The translations under genes were made by a program, and so were the position numbers. Under the pieces are notes generated by a model, which ran no database searches, was not told the DNA's origin, and saw only the letters and a program-made list of their open reading frames with translations. A stretch of 64,000 nucleotides of DNA, taken from the NCBI GenBank assembly GCA_016926505.1, contig JAFGOM010000052.1, forward strand, positions 36,361 to 100,360. Direction: 5' to 3'. The DNA is from Methanospirillaceae archaeon. GTDB lineage: Archaea; Halobacteriota; Methanomicrobia; Methanomicrobiales; Methanospirillaceae. Positions 39,245 to 48,033 of the stretch are shown piece by piece; position 1 is the stretch's first letter; the number at the start of each line of letters is the position of its first letter.

Positions 39245-40018
39245 ATGATAGTATCAGACAGCATGTCATCACCGGTCTATGTTGCGTCTCCGACAGATAC
39301 CGTGGCATATGCCCGAAACCTGATGCTCAAACGGCATGTATCACGGATCCCGGTTGTAGAGAATAACCGGCTGGTAGGTATGGTAACAAAGAAAGATATC
39401 GGGTACAGCCTGCAGAAGAAAGGACCGGTCTGGAGAAACAGGTCTCCTGATTCTGCATTGCTGAACACTCTGATGAGCACCGATCCGGTTACCGTATCAC
39501 CGGGAACAGGAGTCAGGGATGCCATATCGATCATGAAGAGTCATGAGATATCCGGCCTCCCGGTCGTTGAGCAGGGGATGGTTGTGGGGATATATACCAA
39601 GACTGATATCCTGTCATCTGACCTGGTTGTAACATTGAAAGGAAAGGTGCGGCATTATATGAATCCACCGTCACTGGTATCAGGGGATCATTCTCTGGAT
39701 CATGTCATTGACTGTATGCGAACCGGACCTGGAAAAGTCTTTGTGACCGGCGAAGATGGCATGGTTGCAGGAGTTATCTCTGAGACGAACCTTGCCTTTT
39801 ATCAGGTACGGAATGAAATTGAGAGGCACAAAGAAGATGATAAAACCGCTTCACATGTAATGACCAGTCCGGTAATCTGTGTCAGTCCTGATGATAAAAT
39901 TAAAGAAGCAGTGCGTCTGATGCAGCAGCACCGGATAACCAGCGTGTGTGTAACACACAAGGGATGTGTGAAGGGAATAGTAACACGAAACGATATAATA
40001 CACGAGGTAATACGATGA
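39245..40018 (+). CDS. Four-CBS-domain protein
   Basis: The 257-residue protein has four CBS units, beginning SDSMSSPVYVASPTDTVAY, then NTLMSTDPVTVSPGTGV, RHYMNPPSLVSGDHSLDH and SHVMTSPVICVSPDDKI. GTP/ATP-binding consensus ends such as GMVTKKDIGY and GIYTKTDIL are present. The stop overlaps the ATG of the next CBS gene by four bases. Two similar proteins on each side suggest gene duplication followed by specialisation, perhaps forming hetero-oligomers. Confidence 0.92.
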   Translation: MIVSDSMSSPVYVASPTDTVAYARNLMLKRHVSRIPVVENNRLVGMVTKKDIGYSLQKKGPVWRNRSPDSALLNTLMSTDPVTVSPGTGVRDAISIMKSHEISGLPVVEQGMVVGIYTKTDILSSDLVVTLKGKVRHYMNPPSLVSGDHSLDHVIDCMRTGPGKVFVTGEDGMVAGVISETNLAFYQVRNEIERHKEDDKTASHVMTSPVICVSPDDKIKEAVRLMQQHRITSVCVTHKGCVKGIVTRNDIIHEVIR

Positions 40019-40791
40019 CCAATACGTTAACAGTAAAAGATTTGATGTCAAAACCAGTAACGGTCGCTAAATCAGTCCCCATCACAGAAGCACTGGATAA
40101 GATGCTTGATGAAGAGATAGATCCCCTTATTGTTGTGCATAATGATGAGGTTGTCGGGACCGTCTCCCGGTTTTGTGTTGCAGAGAAACTCGGGACAAAA
40201 CGGAACTCAGATCTCTCACCTACTGCAATCCGGGTAGCAAATGCAATTGATGAAGATTTTACCATTATTTACGAGGATGAGGATCTTGATATCTTAATTC
40301 CGCTCCTGCAGCAGTACAAACTGGTGGTCGTTTATAATGCAGATAATAATCTGATAGGTCAGGTCACATCCGGAGATCTGCTGGCAAGGGTGAGACCGGA
40401 GGGTGATCTCTCATCGGTTGTTCAGACTGCTTCCCGTATTGATGCAGATGAACGTGTTGTGCATCTGAGAAGGAGAATGATAGATGAGGAGATATCGCGG
40501 TTTGTTGTCACGAATGGTGATGAGATTGTCGGGGTTGTATCTGAGACCGATGTTGCGGTATCGCTTCGGAAGTTCCGCGAATCAGTAGAGGACCGGTACC
40601 AGGAGCATCAGGTCCGGAACATTCTTGTCAGGGATATCATGAGTTCTCCGGTGATATCTGTGGAAGAGGACGCTTTGCTTCCTGCAACCATCGACACCAT
40701 GCTCAATAAGAAGATCAGTTCTATCCCGATCACCCGGAAAGGAAAACTGGCCGGTATCGTGACCCGGATGTCTCTTATTCAGGCGCTCTGA
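40015..40791 (+). CDS. Four-CBS-domain protein, last of the array
   Basis: From ATG 40015, overlapping the previous stop by four bases, the product has 258 residues. CBS units start at VKDLMSKPVTVAKSVPITEALD, then around VANAIDEDFTIIYEDEDL (more diverged), VVQTASRIDADERVVHL and VRDIMSSPVISVEEDALL. The frame is open 23 codons further upstream, but that part lies inside the previous gene and is not needed. A T-rich stretch follows, so the array ends here. Confidence 0.92.
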   Translation: MTNTLTVKDLMSKPVTVAKSVPITEALDKMLDEEIDPLIVVHNDEVVGTVSRFCVAEKLGTKRNSDLSPTAIRVANAIDEDFTIIYEDEDLDILIPLLQQYKLVVVYNADNNLIGQVTSGDLLARVRPEGDLSSVVQTASRIDADERVVHLRRRMIDEEISRFVVTNGDEIVGVVSETDVAVSLRKFRESVEDRYQEHQVRNILVRDIMSSPVISVEEDALLPATIDTMLNKKISSIPITRKGKLAGIVTRMSLIQAL

Positions 40792-40793
40792 TA

Positions 40794-40830
40794 TTCTTTT
40801 CTCTTTTCCATTTAATTGCTCTGTTTTTTT
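40794..40830 (+). terminator. T-rich terminator after the CBS array
   Basis: The CBS4 stop is followed by TTCTTTTCTCTTTTCC and then GTTTTTTT at 40823-40830, U-tracts of the kind that terminate archaeal transcripts. Confidence 0.5.
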
Positions 40831-40932
40831 AATCATGGTCATTCTGATTCGAGAAAACCGGTTCAATAGTACTCCGGTTCCCGGATCATGTATCAGTATC
40901 CTTATATCAGAACCAGACGAATTGATTCAGCA

Positions 40933-41898
40933 ATGAATATGAGACCCACACAGGCAGTTGTCCCTGAACCTGATATAGAGACATTGCTGATGGGCATGAG
41001 CAGAACCGGATTTCAGGGCAGGAAACTGGGAGAATCGTTACAGGTATGGAAAGAGATGTTACACGAGCCTGATATCTGTATCATGCTCGGGTTATCTGGT
41101 GCAATGATTCCTGCCGGGATGCAGGAACTGCTTATTGCTCTTGTGCAGAACCATTTTGTCGATCTCATCGTATCCACGGGTGCAAATATCTTTCATGATG
41201 TCTGTGAGCATTGTGGGATCAGGCATTATCTCGGACATCATCATGTTGATGACCGGGACCTCCTGTCAAGGGGGATAGATCGCATCTATGATGTATTTGC
41301 CTATGAAAAACAGTTTCGTGAAGTGGATACTATCATCGCCTCTTTTGTCAGTGGGATTGGAGGGATAAAAGGATCATCCTCTGATTTTCTTAAAAGTCTT
41401 GGAAAATGGCTAATTGAGACATATCCCGAGGGTCATTCACTGACTGCAGCCTGTGTTACCCATGATATCCCCATACTTGTCCCGGCCCTTGCTGATTCTT
41501 CCATTGGGATTGGCCTTGTTATCGCGAGGAGGAATGGTGTATCTGTTCAGGTAGACCAGATTGCCGATGCAGATATCATAACAGGGATGGTAGAGGAGGC
41601 TACAAAGACCGGTGTTGTCTATATCGGTGGGGGAGTGCCGAAAAATTTCATTCAGCAGACCCAGGTGATTGCATCAATTCATTGTGCCGACTGCGGGGGT
41701 CACGATTATGCTATCCAGTATACTACTGATTCTCCCCAATTCGGCGGACTCTCTGGTTGTACCTTTGAAGAGGCGATATCGTGGGGTAAGGAGTCATTGC
41801 AGTGCAGACACGTCCAGTGTTTCTGTGACGCAACCATTGCATTGCCGCTCATTGTTTCTGCATTAGTGTCTGGTGGAATTACCAGGAACAGGAGATAA
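40933..41898 (+). CDS. dys: Deoxyhypusine synthase-like protein
   Basis: The product makes, by family, deoxyhypusine on translation factor aIF5A using spermidine. Marks include LGLSGAMIPAGMQELL, VDLIVSTGANIFHDV, the NAD-binding GHSLTAACVTHDIPILVPA, and the lysine-containing VYIGGGVPKNFIQQ, whose K is the active-site residue. From ATG 40933 it has 321 residues; an ATG at 40888 would add 15. Neither has a good ribosome-binding site. It lies just upstream of the tRNA-Ser/ribosomal cluster but is separated from it by about 225 bases holding a strong promoter. Confidence 0.9.
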   Translation: MNMRPTQAVVPEPDIETLLMGMSRTGFQGRKLGESLQVWKEMLHEPDICIMLGLSGAMIPAGMQELLIALVQNHFVDLIVSTGANIFHDVCEHCGIRHYLGHHHVDDRDLLSRGIDRIYDVFAYEKQFREVDTIIASFVSGIGGIKGSSSDFLKSLGKWLIETYPEGHSLTAACVTHDIPILVPALADSSIGIGLVIARRNGVSVQVDQIADADIITGMVEEATKTGVVYIGGGVPKNFIQQTQVIASIHCADCGGHDYAIQYTTDSPQFGGLSGCTFEEAISWGKESLQCRHVQCFCDATIALPLIVSALVSGGITRNRR

Positions 41899-42032
41899 TG
41901 CAGAAATATCTCTCAAAAACCTCTCCGGGTCTCTTCAGACACACCCTCAAACGATATCGGATCCATAAAGCCGGGATATCTTCTCTCTTCCGGCAATCAT
42001 GTTTATATTTCGGGATCTCTCTTTTAACAAAA

Positions 42033-42043
42033 CTTTTATATGG
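42033..42043 (+). promoter_or_regulatory. TATA box for the tRNA-Ser/ribosomal protein operon
   Basis: CTTTTATATGG preceded by a purine-rich AACAAA (a BRE-like element) is a strong archaeal promoter. Transcription would begin near 42065, about 60 bases before the tRNA. With no gap of note afterwards, this is likely the main promoter for the 13-kb cluster. Confidence 0.5.
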
Positions 42044-42123
42044 GTATATTACGCATGTAATAAAGCACAATTACTGTAGCAACAGGTATCTGTTGCGAGT
42101 ATCCAAAAGATGCGAGATTTATT

Positions 42124-42208
42124 GTTGAGATAGCCAAGCTTGGTATGGCGCAGGGTTGCTAACCCTGTGTCCCCCTGGGACTCGGGGGTTCAAATCCCTC
42201 TCTCAACG
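42124..42208 (+). tRNA. tRNA-Ser (anticodon GCT)
   Basis: Acceptor strands GTTGAGA and TCTCAAC pair perfectly. The anticodon arm CAGGG-TTGCTAA-CCCTG gives GCT. A long variable arm (GTCCCCCTGGGACTCGGGGG region) identifies a class II tRNA, consistent with serine. No CCA is encoded. It ends 30 bases before the rps13 start and is probably processed out of the operon transcript. Confidence 0.94.
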
Positions 42209-42238
42209 CTTGAATCAAATCTCCAAATGAGGATTTTG

Positions 42239-42688
42239 ATGGCTGAAGAAGATATTAATTATTTCGTCAGGATCAGCAACACTGACCTTGACGGTACAAA
42301 ACCGGTTCTTGTATCACTCACCGGCATCAAGGGTGTCGGCAGGCATACTGCACATATTATTGCAGAGAAGGCAGGTGTGGATAAACATGACCTGATGGGT
42401 AAGCTTGATGATGCATCGGTTGACCGTCTGCGTGAGGTTGTTGATTCCTATGGTGAGCAGGTCCCCGACTGGATGACAAACCGTCCAAAAGATATCTACA
42501 CCGGGGAAAAACGCCATCTTCTTGCAGTTGATGTCTCCCTGACACTGGATGATGACATCAACATCCTAAAGAAGATCCGTTCATACCGTGGTATCAGGCA
42601 CGAGACCGGTCAGAAGGTCAGAGGTCAGCGTACCAAATCCACAGGCAGGACCGGAATAACCGTTGGTGTCAGAAGAAAGAAGAATTAG
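42239..42688 (+). CDS. rps13: Ribosomal protein uS13
   Basis: From ATG 42239 the protein has 149 residues. AATGAGG six bases upstream supports this start; the frame is open further upstream but runs through the tRNA. Family features are [12 protein letters not shown] near the start, [19 protein letters not shown] (helix-hairpin-helix) and [24 protein letters not shown] at the RNA-binding C-terminus (quoted only by its ends RSYRGIRHE and RTKSTGR). It sits in the small-subunit head. It opens the standard archaeal order rps13-rps4-rps11-rpoD. Confidence 0.97.
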   Translation: MAEEDINYFVRISNTDLDGTKPVLVSLTGIKGVGRHTAHIIAEKAGVDKHDLMGKLDDASVDRLREVVDSYGEQVPDWMTNRPKDIYTGEKRHLLAVDVSLTLDDDINILKKIRSYRGIRHETGQKVRGQRTKSTGRTGITVGVRRKKN

Positions 42689-42699
42689 GTGAAGATTGA

Positions 42700-43245
42700 A
42701 TGGGATATCCAGGAAAGAACCATAAACAGTATCAGGCACCAAAACGACCGTTTGAACTCTCACGTATCGAGGAAGAGACTCATCTCGTGATAAATTACGG
42801 TCTTCGAAACAAGCGTGAAGTCTGGAAAGCAAAAGATGCTCTTCGAAGGTACCGAAAAGCAGCACGTGATATTATTGCGTTAATGTCCGCGGGAACCGAT
42901 CAGGGGAAGATCCAGGATAAGAAGGATCAACTCGTTGGTTACTTAAGTCGCCTGGGTCTGCTGGCCCCTGATGCCGGTATTGATCACGTGCTCTCGCTTA
43001 AAGTTGAACAGCAGCTTGGTCGCCGGCTCCAGACCATAGTATACCAGACGGGTCTGGCACGGTCCCCCAAACAGGCACGCCAGTTTATCACCCATGGTCA
43101 TATCGCAATAAGCGGTAAGAAAGTAACGGTACCTGGTTACCTGGTAAAGAAGGCAGAAGAGGAGAGTATCTCATATTATGGTAAATCTCCTCTTGTCAGT
43201 GATCTGCATGCAGAACGTGGGCGTATCGCAAAGACAGGAAGGTAA
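42700..43245 (+). CDS. rps4: Ribosomal protein uS4
   Basis: The 181-residue protein is a primary 16S rRNA-binding protein. The S4 RNA-binding domain is visible at [30 protein letters not shown] (ends RRLQTIVYQ and [10 protein letters not shown]). The N-terminal [16 protein letters not shown] is typical for archaea. AGGTGAAG precedes the ATG. It is 11 bases after rps13 and two bases before rps11. Confidence 0.97.
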   Translation: MGYPGKNHKQYQAPKRPFELSRIEEETHLVINYGLRNKREVWKAKDALRRYRKAARDIIALMSAGTDQGKIQDKKDQLVGYLSRLGLLAPDAGIDHVLSLKVEQQLGRRLQTIVYQTGLARSPKQARQFITHGHIAISGKKVTVPGYLVKKAEEESISYYGKSPLVSDLHAERGRIAKTGR

Positions 43246-43247
43246 CG

Positions 43248-43643
43248 ATGGCATCTGAAAAGGAAAAGTGGGGTGTAGCCCATATATTCGCGTCCTTTAA
43301 CAACACTATCATCACCCTGACCGATTTAAGCGGTGCTGAGACTATCACAAAGAGCAGTGGTGGAATGGTTGTCAAACAGGATCGCAACGAAAGTTCTCCA
43401 TATGCAGCCATGCAGATGGCACAGAATATCGCCCAGGCAGCCCATGAAAAAGGCATAGTGGGTGTTCATGTCAGGGTGCGTGCTCCCGGGAGAGGAAAGC
43501 AGCGAAGCCCCGGGCCCGGTGCCCAGGCAGCAATCCGTGCACTGGCGCGAGCAGGGATGCGTATCGGGATTATTGAGGATGTAACTCCGGTACCCCATGA
43601 TTCAATCCGTGCCAAGGGTGGCAGGAGAGGTCGGAGAGTCTGA
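43248..43643 (+). CDS. rps11: Ribosomal protein uS11
   Basis: The 131-residue protein lies on the small-subunit platform near the E site. Typical segments are [25 protein letters not shown] (split), [12 protein letters not shown] and [23 protein letters not shown] (split), ending KGGRRGRRV. The stop codon shares bases with the rpoD start (TGATG), so translation is coupled to the polymerase subunit. Confidence 0.97.
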   Translation: MASEKEKWGVAHIFASFNNTIITLTDLSGAETITKSSGGMVVKQDRNESSPYAAMQMAQNIAQAAHEKGIVGVHVRVRAPGRGKQRSPGPGAQAAIRALARAGMRIGIIEDVTPVPHDSIRAKGGRRGRRV

Positions 43644-44455
43644 TGAAACTGGAATTTAAAGACCTTCTTATTGATCAAACCCGTTTTATCCTGAGTGACA
43701 GTTCCCCGGCTTTTGCCAACTCACTCAGGCGTGCCATGACCAGTGAAGTGCTGACTTTTGCCATTGAGGATGTCAGGGTCTACGACAATTCAAGTGCTCT
43801 CTTTGATGAGATGCTTGCACATCGATTAGGATTAATTCCGATTGTTACCGAGTATGCCGGTTACACTCCCCGTGATGTATGCAGTTGCGACGGTGCCGGG
43901 TGTTCTCAGTGTTCGGTGACCTTTACCATGAGTGTGGAGGGCCCCCGTATGGTCGCCTCCGGAGACCTTATATCACAGGATCCCGTGATTAAACCGGTAT
44001 CTGATGATATCCCGATAGTAAAGCTGGAATCAGGGCAGAAAGTCGTCATAGAAGCACGGGCAATCCTGAATGCAGGGAACGAGCACGTGAAATGGCAGCC
44101 CACGACGATATGCGGTTACAAGAACTATCCTGTCATCCGTATTGATGATAATTGTGATGGTTGCGGCCACTGTGTCGAGGCATGTCCTAAGGGAATCCTG
44201 GCAGTGGTTGATGGAACCGTCTGTGTAAAGGATGGCATGGACACAGAGTGTTCATTATGCAGGCTTTGTGAGCAGGCGTGTCTTAATAGCGGGATTGGTG
44301 AAAAACCTGCGATACATATCGATATGGATCCAAAACGGTTTCTCTTTACGATGGAGAGTTGCGGGTCACTTCCCCCGGCAACGATAATCAAAGAAGGATT
44401 GCAATTCCTGAAAAATCAATCAGACAACCTTCTCGAGACACTCGAGGACCTGTAA
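43643..44455 (+). CDS. rpoD: DNA-directed RNA polymerase subunit D, with ferredoxin-like Fe-S domain
   Basis: The 270-residue subunit is the Rpb3/alpha-like assembly platform that pairs with subunit L. The dimerisation part is at FANSLRRAMTSEVLTFAIEDV. A cysteine set CSCDGAGCSQC sits near residue 90. A ferredoxin-like insertion spans about residues 168-225: CDGCGHCVEACPKG and then CSLCRLCEQAC, eight cysteines that could hold two [4Fe-4S] clusters. Some archaea keep such clusters in RpoD and others have lost them. The full set here suggests redox-sensitive or structural clusters; which one is not known. Confidence 0.97.
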   Translation: MKLEFKDLLIDQTRFILSDSSPAFANSLRRAMTSEVLTFAIEDVRVYDNSSALFDEMLAHRLGLIPIVTEYAGYTPRDVCSCDGAGCSQCSVTFTMSVEGPRMVASGDLISQDPVIKPVSDDIPIVKLESGQKVVIEARAILNAGNEHVKWQPTTICGYKNYPVIRIDDNCDGCGHCVEACPKGILAVVDGTVCVKDGMDTECSLCRLCEQACLNSGIGEKPAIHIDMDPKRFLFTMESCGSLPPATIIKEGLQFLKNQSDNLLETLEDL

Positions 44456-44468
44456 TGAGGTGCTGGAG

Positions 44469-44834
44469 ATGAAGAAGAATAGTATAAAATCAAATCCACA
44501 GATATCGGACCTGATCTCAAAATTAAAAAGAACATCACGCGAACAAGATGTAAATATCTGGCGGGATGTCGCAATGAGACTGGAAAAACCCCGGAAGAGT
44601 TATGCTGAGGTTAATATCAGTAAGATCAACCGGTATGCATCAGAAGGTGAGATACTTCTGGTACCGGGAAAGGTTCTGGGAAGCGGGGTGCTGGAGTTTG
44701 CCGTTTCTGTAGCAGCACTCAATTTTTCAGAGGCCGCTATTGATAAGATAGCAGCAGTATCCGGGAGATGTATGAGTATTGAAGAACTTGTCGAGTCAAA
44801 TCCGACCGGCAGCATGATACGGATTCTCAGGTGA
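44469..44834 (+). CDS. rpl18e: Ribosomal protein eL18
   Basis: From ATG 44469 the product is 121 residues. A GTG nine bases upstream is also in frame, but GAGGTG then has proper spacing to the ATG. Typical features are [27 protein letters not shown] (split), [12 protein letters not shown] and [15 protein letters not shown] run [16 protein letters not shown]. It is part of the large subunit and follows rpoD by 13 bases. Confidence 0.95.
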   Translation: MKKNSIKSNPQISDLISKLKRTSREQDVNIWRDVAMRLEKPRKSYAEVNISKINRYASEGEILLVPGKVLGSGVLEFAVSVAALNFSEAAIDKIAAVSGRCMSIEELVESNPTGSMIRILR

Positions 44835-44841
44835 GGCTTGC

Positions 44842-45264
44842 ATGGTAACGATTATTGACGGTGAAGGTCTGCTCCTTGGAAGACTCGCAAGTATGGTTGC
44901 AAAACGTGCTCTTTTGGGAGAAGATGTTGCAATCATTAATGCAGAGAAAGTAGTCATATCAGGAAGCAGGGCACGGGTCTTAAAGATATATAAACAGAAG
45001 AGAGAACGGGGATCCCGTGAAGGTGGTCCTTTCTTCCCAAGACGACCGGATCACATACTGAAACGGACGATTCGTGGGATGCTTCCCTATAAACGTCCTC
45101 GTGGTGCGGATGCACTCAAACGCGTAAAAGTATATGTCGGAATTCCGTACGAATTCCAGGGGCAGGTTACCGAGACGATTGAAGGGGTCCACAAGAATAC
45201 CCTTAATAATCCGAATTACGTGACCCTTGCTTCAGTCAGTTCCTTTTTGGGAGCAAAGTTCTAA
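44842..45264 (+). CDS. rpl13: Ribosomal protein uL13
   Basis: The 140-residue large-subunit protein has the archaeal uL13 pattern: [30 protein letters not shown], and the basic [27 protein letters not shown] lies before the ATG. The 3' end is 13 bases before the rps9 start. Confidence 0.96.
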   Translation: MVTIIDGEGLLLGRLASMVAKRALLGEDVAIINAEKVVISGSRARVLKIYKQKRERGSREGGPFFPRRPDHILKRTIRGMLPYKRPRGADALKRVKVYVGIPYEFQGQVTETIEGVHKNTLNNPNYVTLASVSSFLGAKF

Positions 45265-45277
45265 TTGCGGTGAAATA

Positions 45278-45679
45278 ATGGCAAATGCAATAAATACAAG
45301 CGGAAAGAGAAAGACTGCGATTGCCAGGGCAACGCTTCGACCTGGAAAAGGAGTTATCCGGATTAATTCAGTTCCTCTTCATCTCTATTCAAGCGAGCTT
45401 GTACGGATGAAGATATCTGAACCGTTACAACTTGCCCCTGAGGCGATTCGTAACGTTGATGTCTCTATTAAAGTTCGTGGTGGTGGAATTATGGGTCAGG
45501 CTGAGGCCGTCCGGACTGCGCTGGCACGAGGTATTGTCAGGTGGCATAACGATCCCCAGATAAAGGATCTGTACCTCTCTTATGACAGGGGTCTGCTGGT
45601 TAATGATTCCCGTCAGAAAGAGACAAAGAAGCCTCATGGTCGTGGAGCCCGAAAGAAATTCCAGAAGTCATACCGGTAA
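45278..45679 (+). CDS. rps9: Ribosomal protein uS9
   Basis: From ATG 45278 the product is 133 residues. The family start is NTSGKRKTAIARATLRPGKG and the C-terminal tail ends KKPHGRGARKKFQKSYR, which reaches into the P site. A longer in-frame start at 45227 lies within rpl13 and is not supported. GCGGTGA is the nearest ribosome-binding site. Confidence 0.96.
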   Translation: MANAINTSGKRKTAIARATLRPGKGVIRINSVPLHLYSSELVRMKISEPLQLAPEAIRNVDVSIKVRGGGIMGQAEAVRTALARGIVRWHNDPQIKDLYLSYDRGLLVNDSRQKETKKPHGRGARKKFQKSYR

Positions 45680-45719
45680 GAAATTTAAGGATGAGAAGTA
45701 ACAATATGGGCACACATAC

Positions 45720-45908
45720 ATGATACCGATTCGCTGTTTCACCTGTGGAAAGGTTATCTCCCGGGGATATGAGGAATATAAACGCCGGAGAACCGAGGGA
45801 GAGGATCCAGAACAGATCCTCGATGATCTTGGTATGGATCGGTATTGCTGCCGGCGTATGCTCTTAACTCATAAAGAGATAATCGATGAGATTAATCCGT
45901 ATCAGTGA
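45720..45908 (+). CDS. rpoN: DNA-directed RNA polymerase subunit N
   Basis: The 62-residue Rpb10 homologue carries its zinc site CFTCGKV near residue 6 and CCRRMLLTH near residue 44. It helps assemble the D-L-N-P platform. The stop codon TGA at 45906-45908 is followed directly by the first base of tRNA-Pro, with no spacer. Confidence 0.97.
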   Translation: MIPIRCFTCGKVISRGYEEYKRRRTEGEDPEQILDDLGMDRYCCRRMLLTHKEIIDEINPYQ

Positions 45909-45983
45909 GGGGTCGTGGGGTAGCCTGGACTATCCTATGGCGTTCGGGATGCTGTGACCTGAGTTCAAATCTCAGCGACCCCA
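45909..45983 (+). tRNA. tRNA-Pro (anticodon CGG)
   Basis: Acceptor strands GGGGTCG/CGACCCC pair fully, discriminator A. The anticodon loop reads TTCGGGA, giving CGG, on a stem TGGCG/TGCTG that relies on three G-U pairs. The T arm is CTGAG-TTCAAAT-CTCAG. No CCA is encoded. It begins at the base after the rpoN stop and ends 28 bases before rpoK, so it must be excised from the operon transcript. Confidence 0.9.
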
Positions 45984-46011
45984 TCATTATCGAGTATTTT
46001 GAGGATTGTTA

Positions 46012-46182
46012 ATGCAACAGTACACACGCTATGAAAAATCCCGCATTGTTGGGGCACGTGCCCTGCAGATATCCATGGGTGCACCGATTCTGATACAGAC
46101 AACGAGTATCGACCCGCTCGAGATTGCACTTGAAGAGTTTGACAAGGGCATGGTCCCGATAACGGTAAAGCGAAAGAAGTAA
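46012..46182 (+). CDS. rpoK: DNA-directed RNA polymerase subunit K
   Basis: This 56-residue Rpb6/omega homologue begins [20 protein letters not shown] and continues GAPILI and [21 protein letters not shown]. The sequence matches archaeal RpoK closely: [19 protein letters not shown] is the diagnostic core that contacts the A' subunit. It is short enough to be missed by length-limited gene calling. GAGGATTG lies before the ATG. It follows tRNA-Pro and precedes enolase by nine bases. Confidence 0.95.
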   Translation: MQQYTRYEKSRIVGARALQISMGAPILIQTTSIDPLEIALEEFDKGMVPITVKRKK

Positions 46183-46191
46183 CGGTATGGT

Positions 46192-47388
46192 ATGACGAAC
46201 ATACGCAAGATTCACCTGCGTGTCATCCTTGACTCACGGGGTAATCCAACAATTGAGGCAGATATCACAACCGATCATGGATACGGGCGGTTTGCTGCAC
46301 CCAGTGGTGCGGTTACCGGCATGTACGAAGCACGGGTCCGGGACCCGGTTGAGGCTCTCTCCTATGGCAGGGAACATGTTATCCCGCGTCTTATCGGTGA
46401 AGATTCGCTTGACCAGATAGGCATCGATGCCCTGCTCCATGATATTGATGGCTCATCTGATTTTGCTACGATTGGAACGAATCTTGCTATCACGTTATCG
46501 CTTGCGAATGCAACCGCCGCCGCCGCATCAACAGGAGTCCCCTTATACCAGCATATCGGCGGACTCTTTATCGCCGGACCACCGCTTCCGCTTGCTCATG
46601 TTCTTGGGGGCGGGGTATCAACCCACATGGAGACAGGGATTAAGGAGTTTCTTGTCGTACCTGTCGGAGCGCCATCGGTAACCGAGGGCGTATTTGCAAA
46701 TGCCCAGGTTCATCATGCGATCGGATCGTTGCTTGCCGCAGAAGGTATCTTTTGTGGAAAGGGCGATGAAGGAGCCTGGTCAGCACAGGTTACCGATACA
46801 AAAGCCTTAGAGATAGTCAGCTCTGCAGCAGCAGAGGTATCTGATGATTGCGGGTTTGGTATTGATATTGGTATCGATGTTGCTGCCGGTGAGATCTATG
46901 ATCCAGAGACCAAAATGTACTGTTCCCGCCAGGGGGACCGGTCACCGGAGGAACAACTGGCATATATATCAGAACTGGTTCGCGATTATCATCTTGTGTA
47001 TGTTGAAGATCCGCTTTTTGAAGATGACTATGAACTGACTGCAGAACTGACCGCAAAGGTCGGAGGTTTTTGTCTTGTCTGTGGTGACGATCTCTTTGCT
47101 ACGAATACATCCCGTATCAGGCAGGGCATACAGGCCGGATCTGCCAATTGTGTCTCGATAAAACCTAATCAGGTCGGGACACTGACCGATACATTTGAGT
47201 CGGTAAAATTAGCCCGCAGCCACGGGCTTGAGACGGTTATGAGTCACCGGTCCGGTGAGACCACCGATACTACTATTGCACATCTTGCTACCGCTTTTGA
47301 GTCGGTTTTTCTCAAGACCGGTGCTGCAGGTGGAGAACGAATTGCGAAATTAAATGAATTAATTCGAATAGAGGAGGAAATGGAATGA
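46192..47388 (+). CDS. eno: Enolase
   Basis: The 398-residue enzyme interconverts 2-phosphoglycerate and phosphoenolpyruvate. Signature regions are [13 protein letters not shown] at the start, [12 protein letters not shown] with catalytic acids, [22 protein letters not shown] (active-site lysine) and [19 protein letters not shown]. It is slightly short compared with ~420-residue bacterial forms, with a compact C-terminus. Its presence between rpoK and rps2 is a well-conserved archaeal arrangement. The end overlaps rps2 by four bases. Confidence 0.96.
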   Translation: MTNIRKIHLRVILDSRGNPTIEADITTDHGYGRFAAPSGAVTGMYEARVRDPVEALSYGREHVIPRLIGEDSLDQIGIDALLHDIDGSSDFATIGTNLAITLSLANATAAAASTGVPLYQHIGGLFIAGPPLPLAHVLGGGVSTHMETGIKEFLVVPVGAPSVTEGVFANAQVHHAIGSLLAAEGIFCGKGDEGAWSAQVTDTKALEIVSSAAAEVSDDCGFGIDIGIDVAAGEIYDPETKMYCSRQGDRSPEEQLAYISELVRDYHLVYVEDPLFEDDYELTAELTAKVGGFCLVCGDDLFATNTSRIRQGIQAGSANCVSIKPNQVGTLTDTFESVKLARSHGLETVMSHRSGETTDTTIAHLATAFESVFLKTGAAGGERIAKLNELIRIEEEME

Positions 47389-47993
47389 ATGAAAATGAGA
47401 TGGAGATAGAGATTAACGAACCACTCGTGAGCGTAGAAGAGTACCTTGCTGCAGGTGTTCATATCGGCACCCAGCAGAAGAGCATTGATATGAAGAAGTT
47501 CATCTACCGCGTACGTGGTGACGGATTGTATATTCTTGATATCAGGGAGACTGATGAGAGGATAAAACTTGCTGCAAAGTTTCTTTCACAGTTTAATACC
47601 TCAAATATTCTCGTGGTTACATCACGACAGTACGGACAATGGCCTTCACGGATGTTTGCAAAGAGTCTCGGTGCAATGGAGATGATTGGACGTTTCATCC
47701 CGGGACTGCTGACAAACCAGAATCTGAAAGGATACATTGAACCGGAGGTTGTTGTTGTCACCGATCCCATCAGCGATGCCCAGGTTATCACCGAGGCAAC
47801 CCAGGCAGGAATTCCGGTTGTTGCACTCTGCGACACGAATAACATGACCCGGTTCGTTGATGTTGTTATTCCAACCAACAACAAGGGGAGAAAAGCACTC
47901 TCAATGGTATACTACCTTCTTACCCGTGAACTTCTGAAATACAAAGGGATTATCACTGACCTTACCCAGGAAGATTTCGAGACAGATCTGTAA
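47385..47993 (+). CDS. rps2: Ribosomal protein uS2
   Basis: The 202-residue protein has [24 protein letters not shown] at the start (quoted as [10 protein letters not shown] and KKFIYRVR), [13 protein letters not shown] and [16 protein letters not shown], as in archaeal uS2. GAGGAGG at 47371-47377 gives a strong ribosome-binding site, and the ATG overlaps the enolase stop. The MEMO-like gene follows after about 40 bases. Confidence 0.96.
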   Translation: MNENEMEIEINEPLVSVEEYLAAGVHIGTQQKSIDMKKFIYRVRGDGLYILDIRETDERIKLAAKFLSQFNTSNILVVTSRQYGQWPSRMFAKSLGAMEMIGRFIPGLLTNQNLKGYIEPEVVVVTDPISDAQVITEATQAGIPVVALCDTNNMTRFVDVVIPTNNKGRKALSMVYYLLTRELLKYKGIITDLTQEDFETDL

Positions 47994-48033
47994 GAGAAAG
48001 ATTCATCTTACTCTTCTTAGATCACAAGATAGT

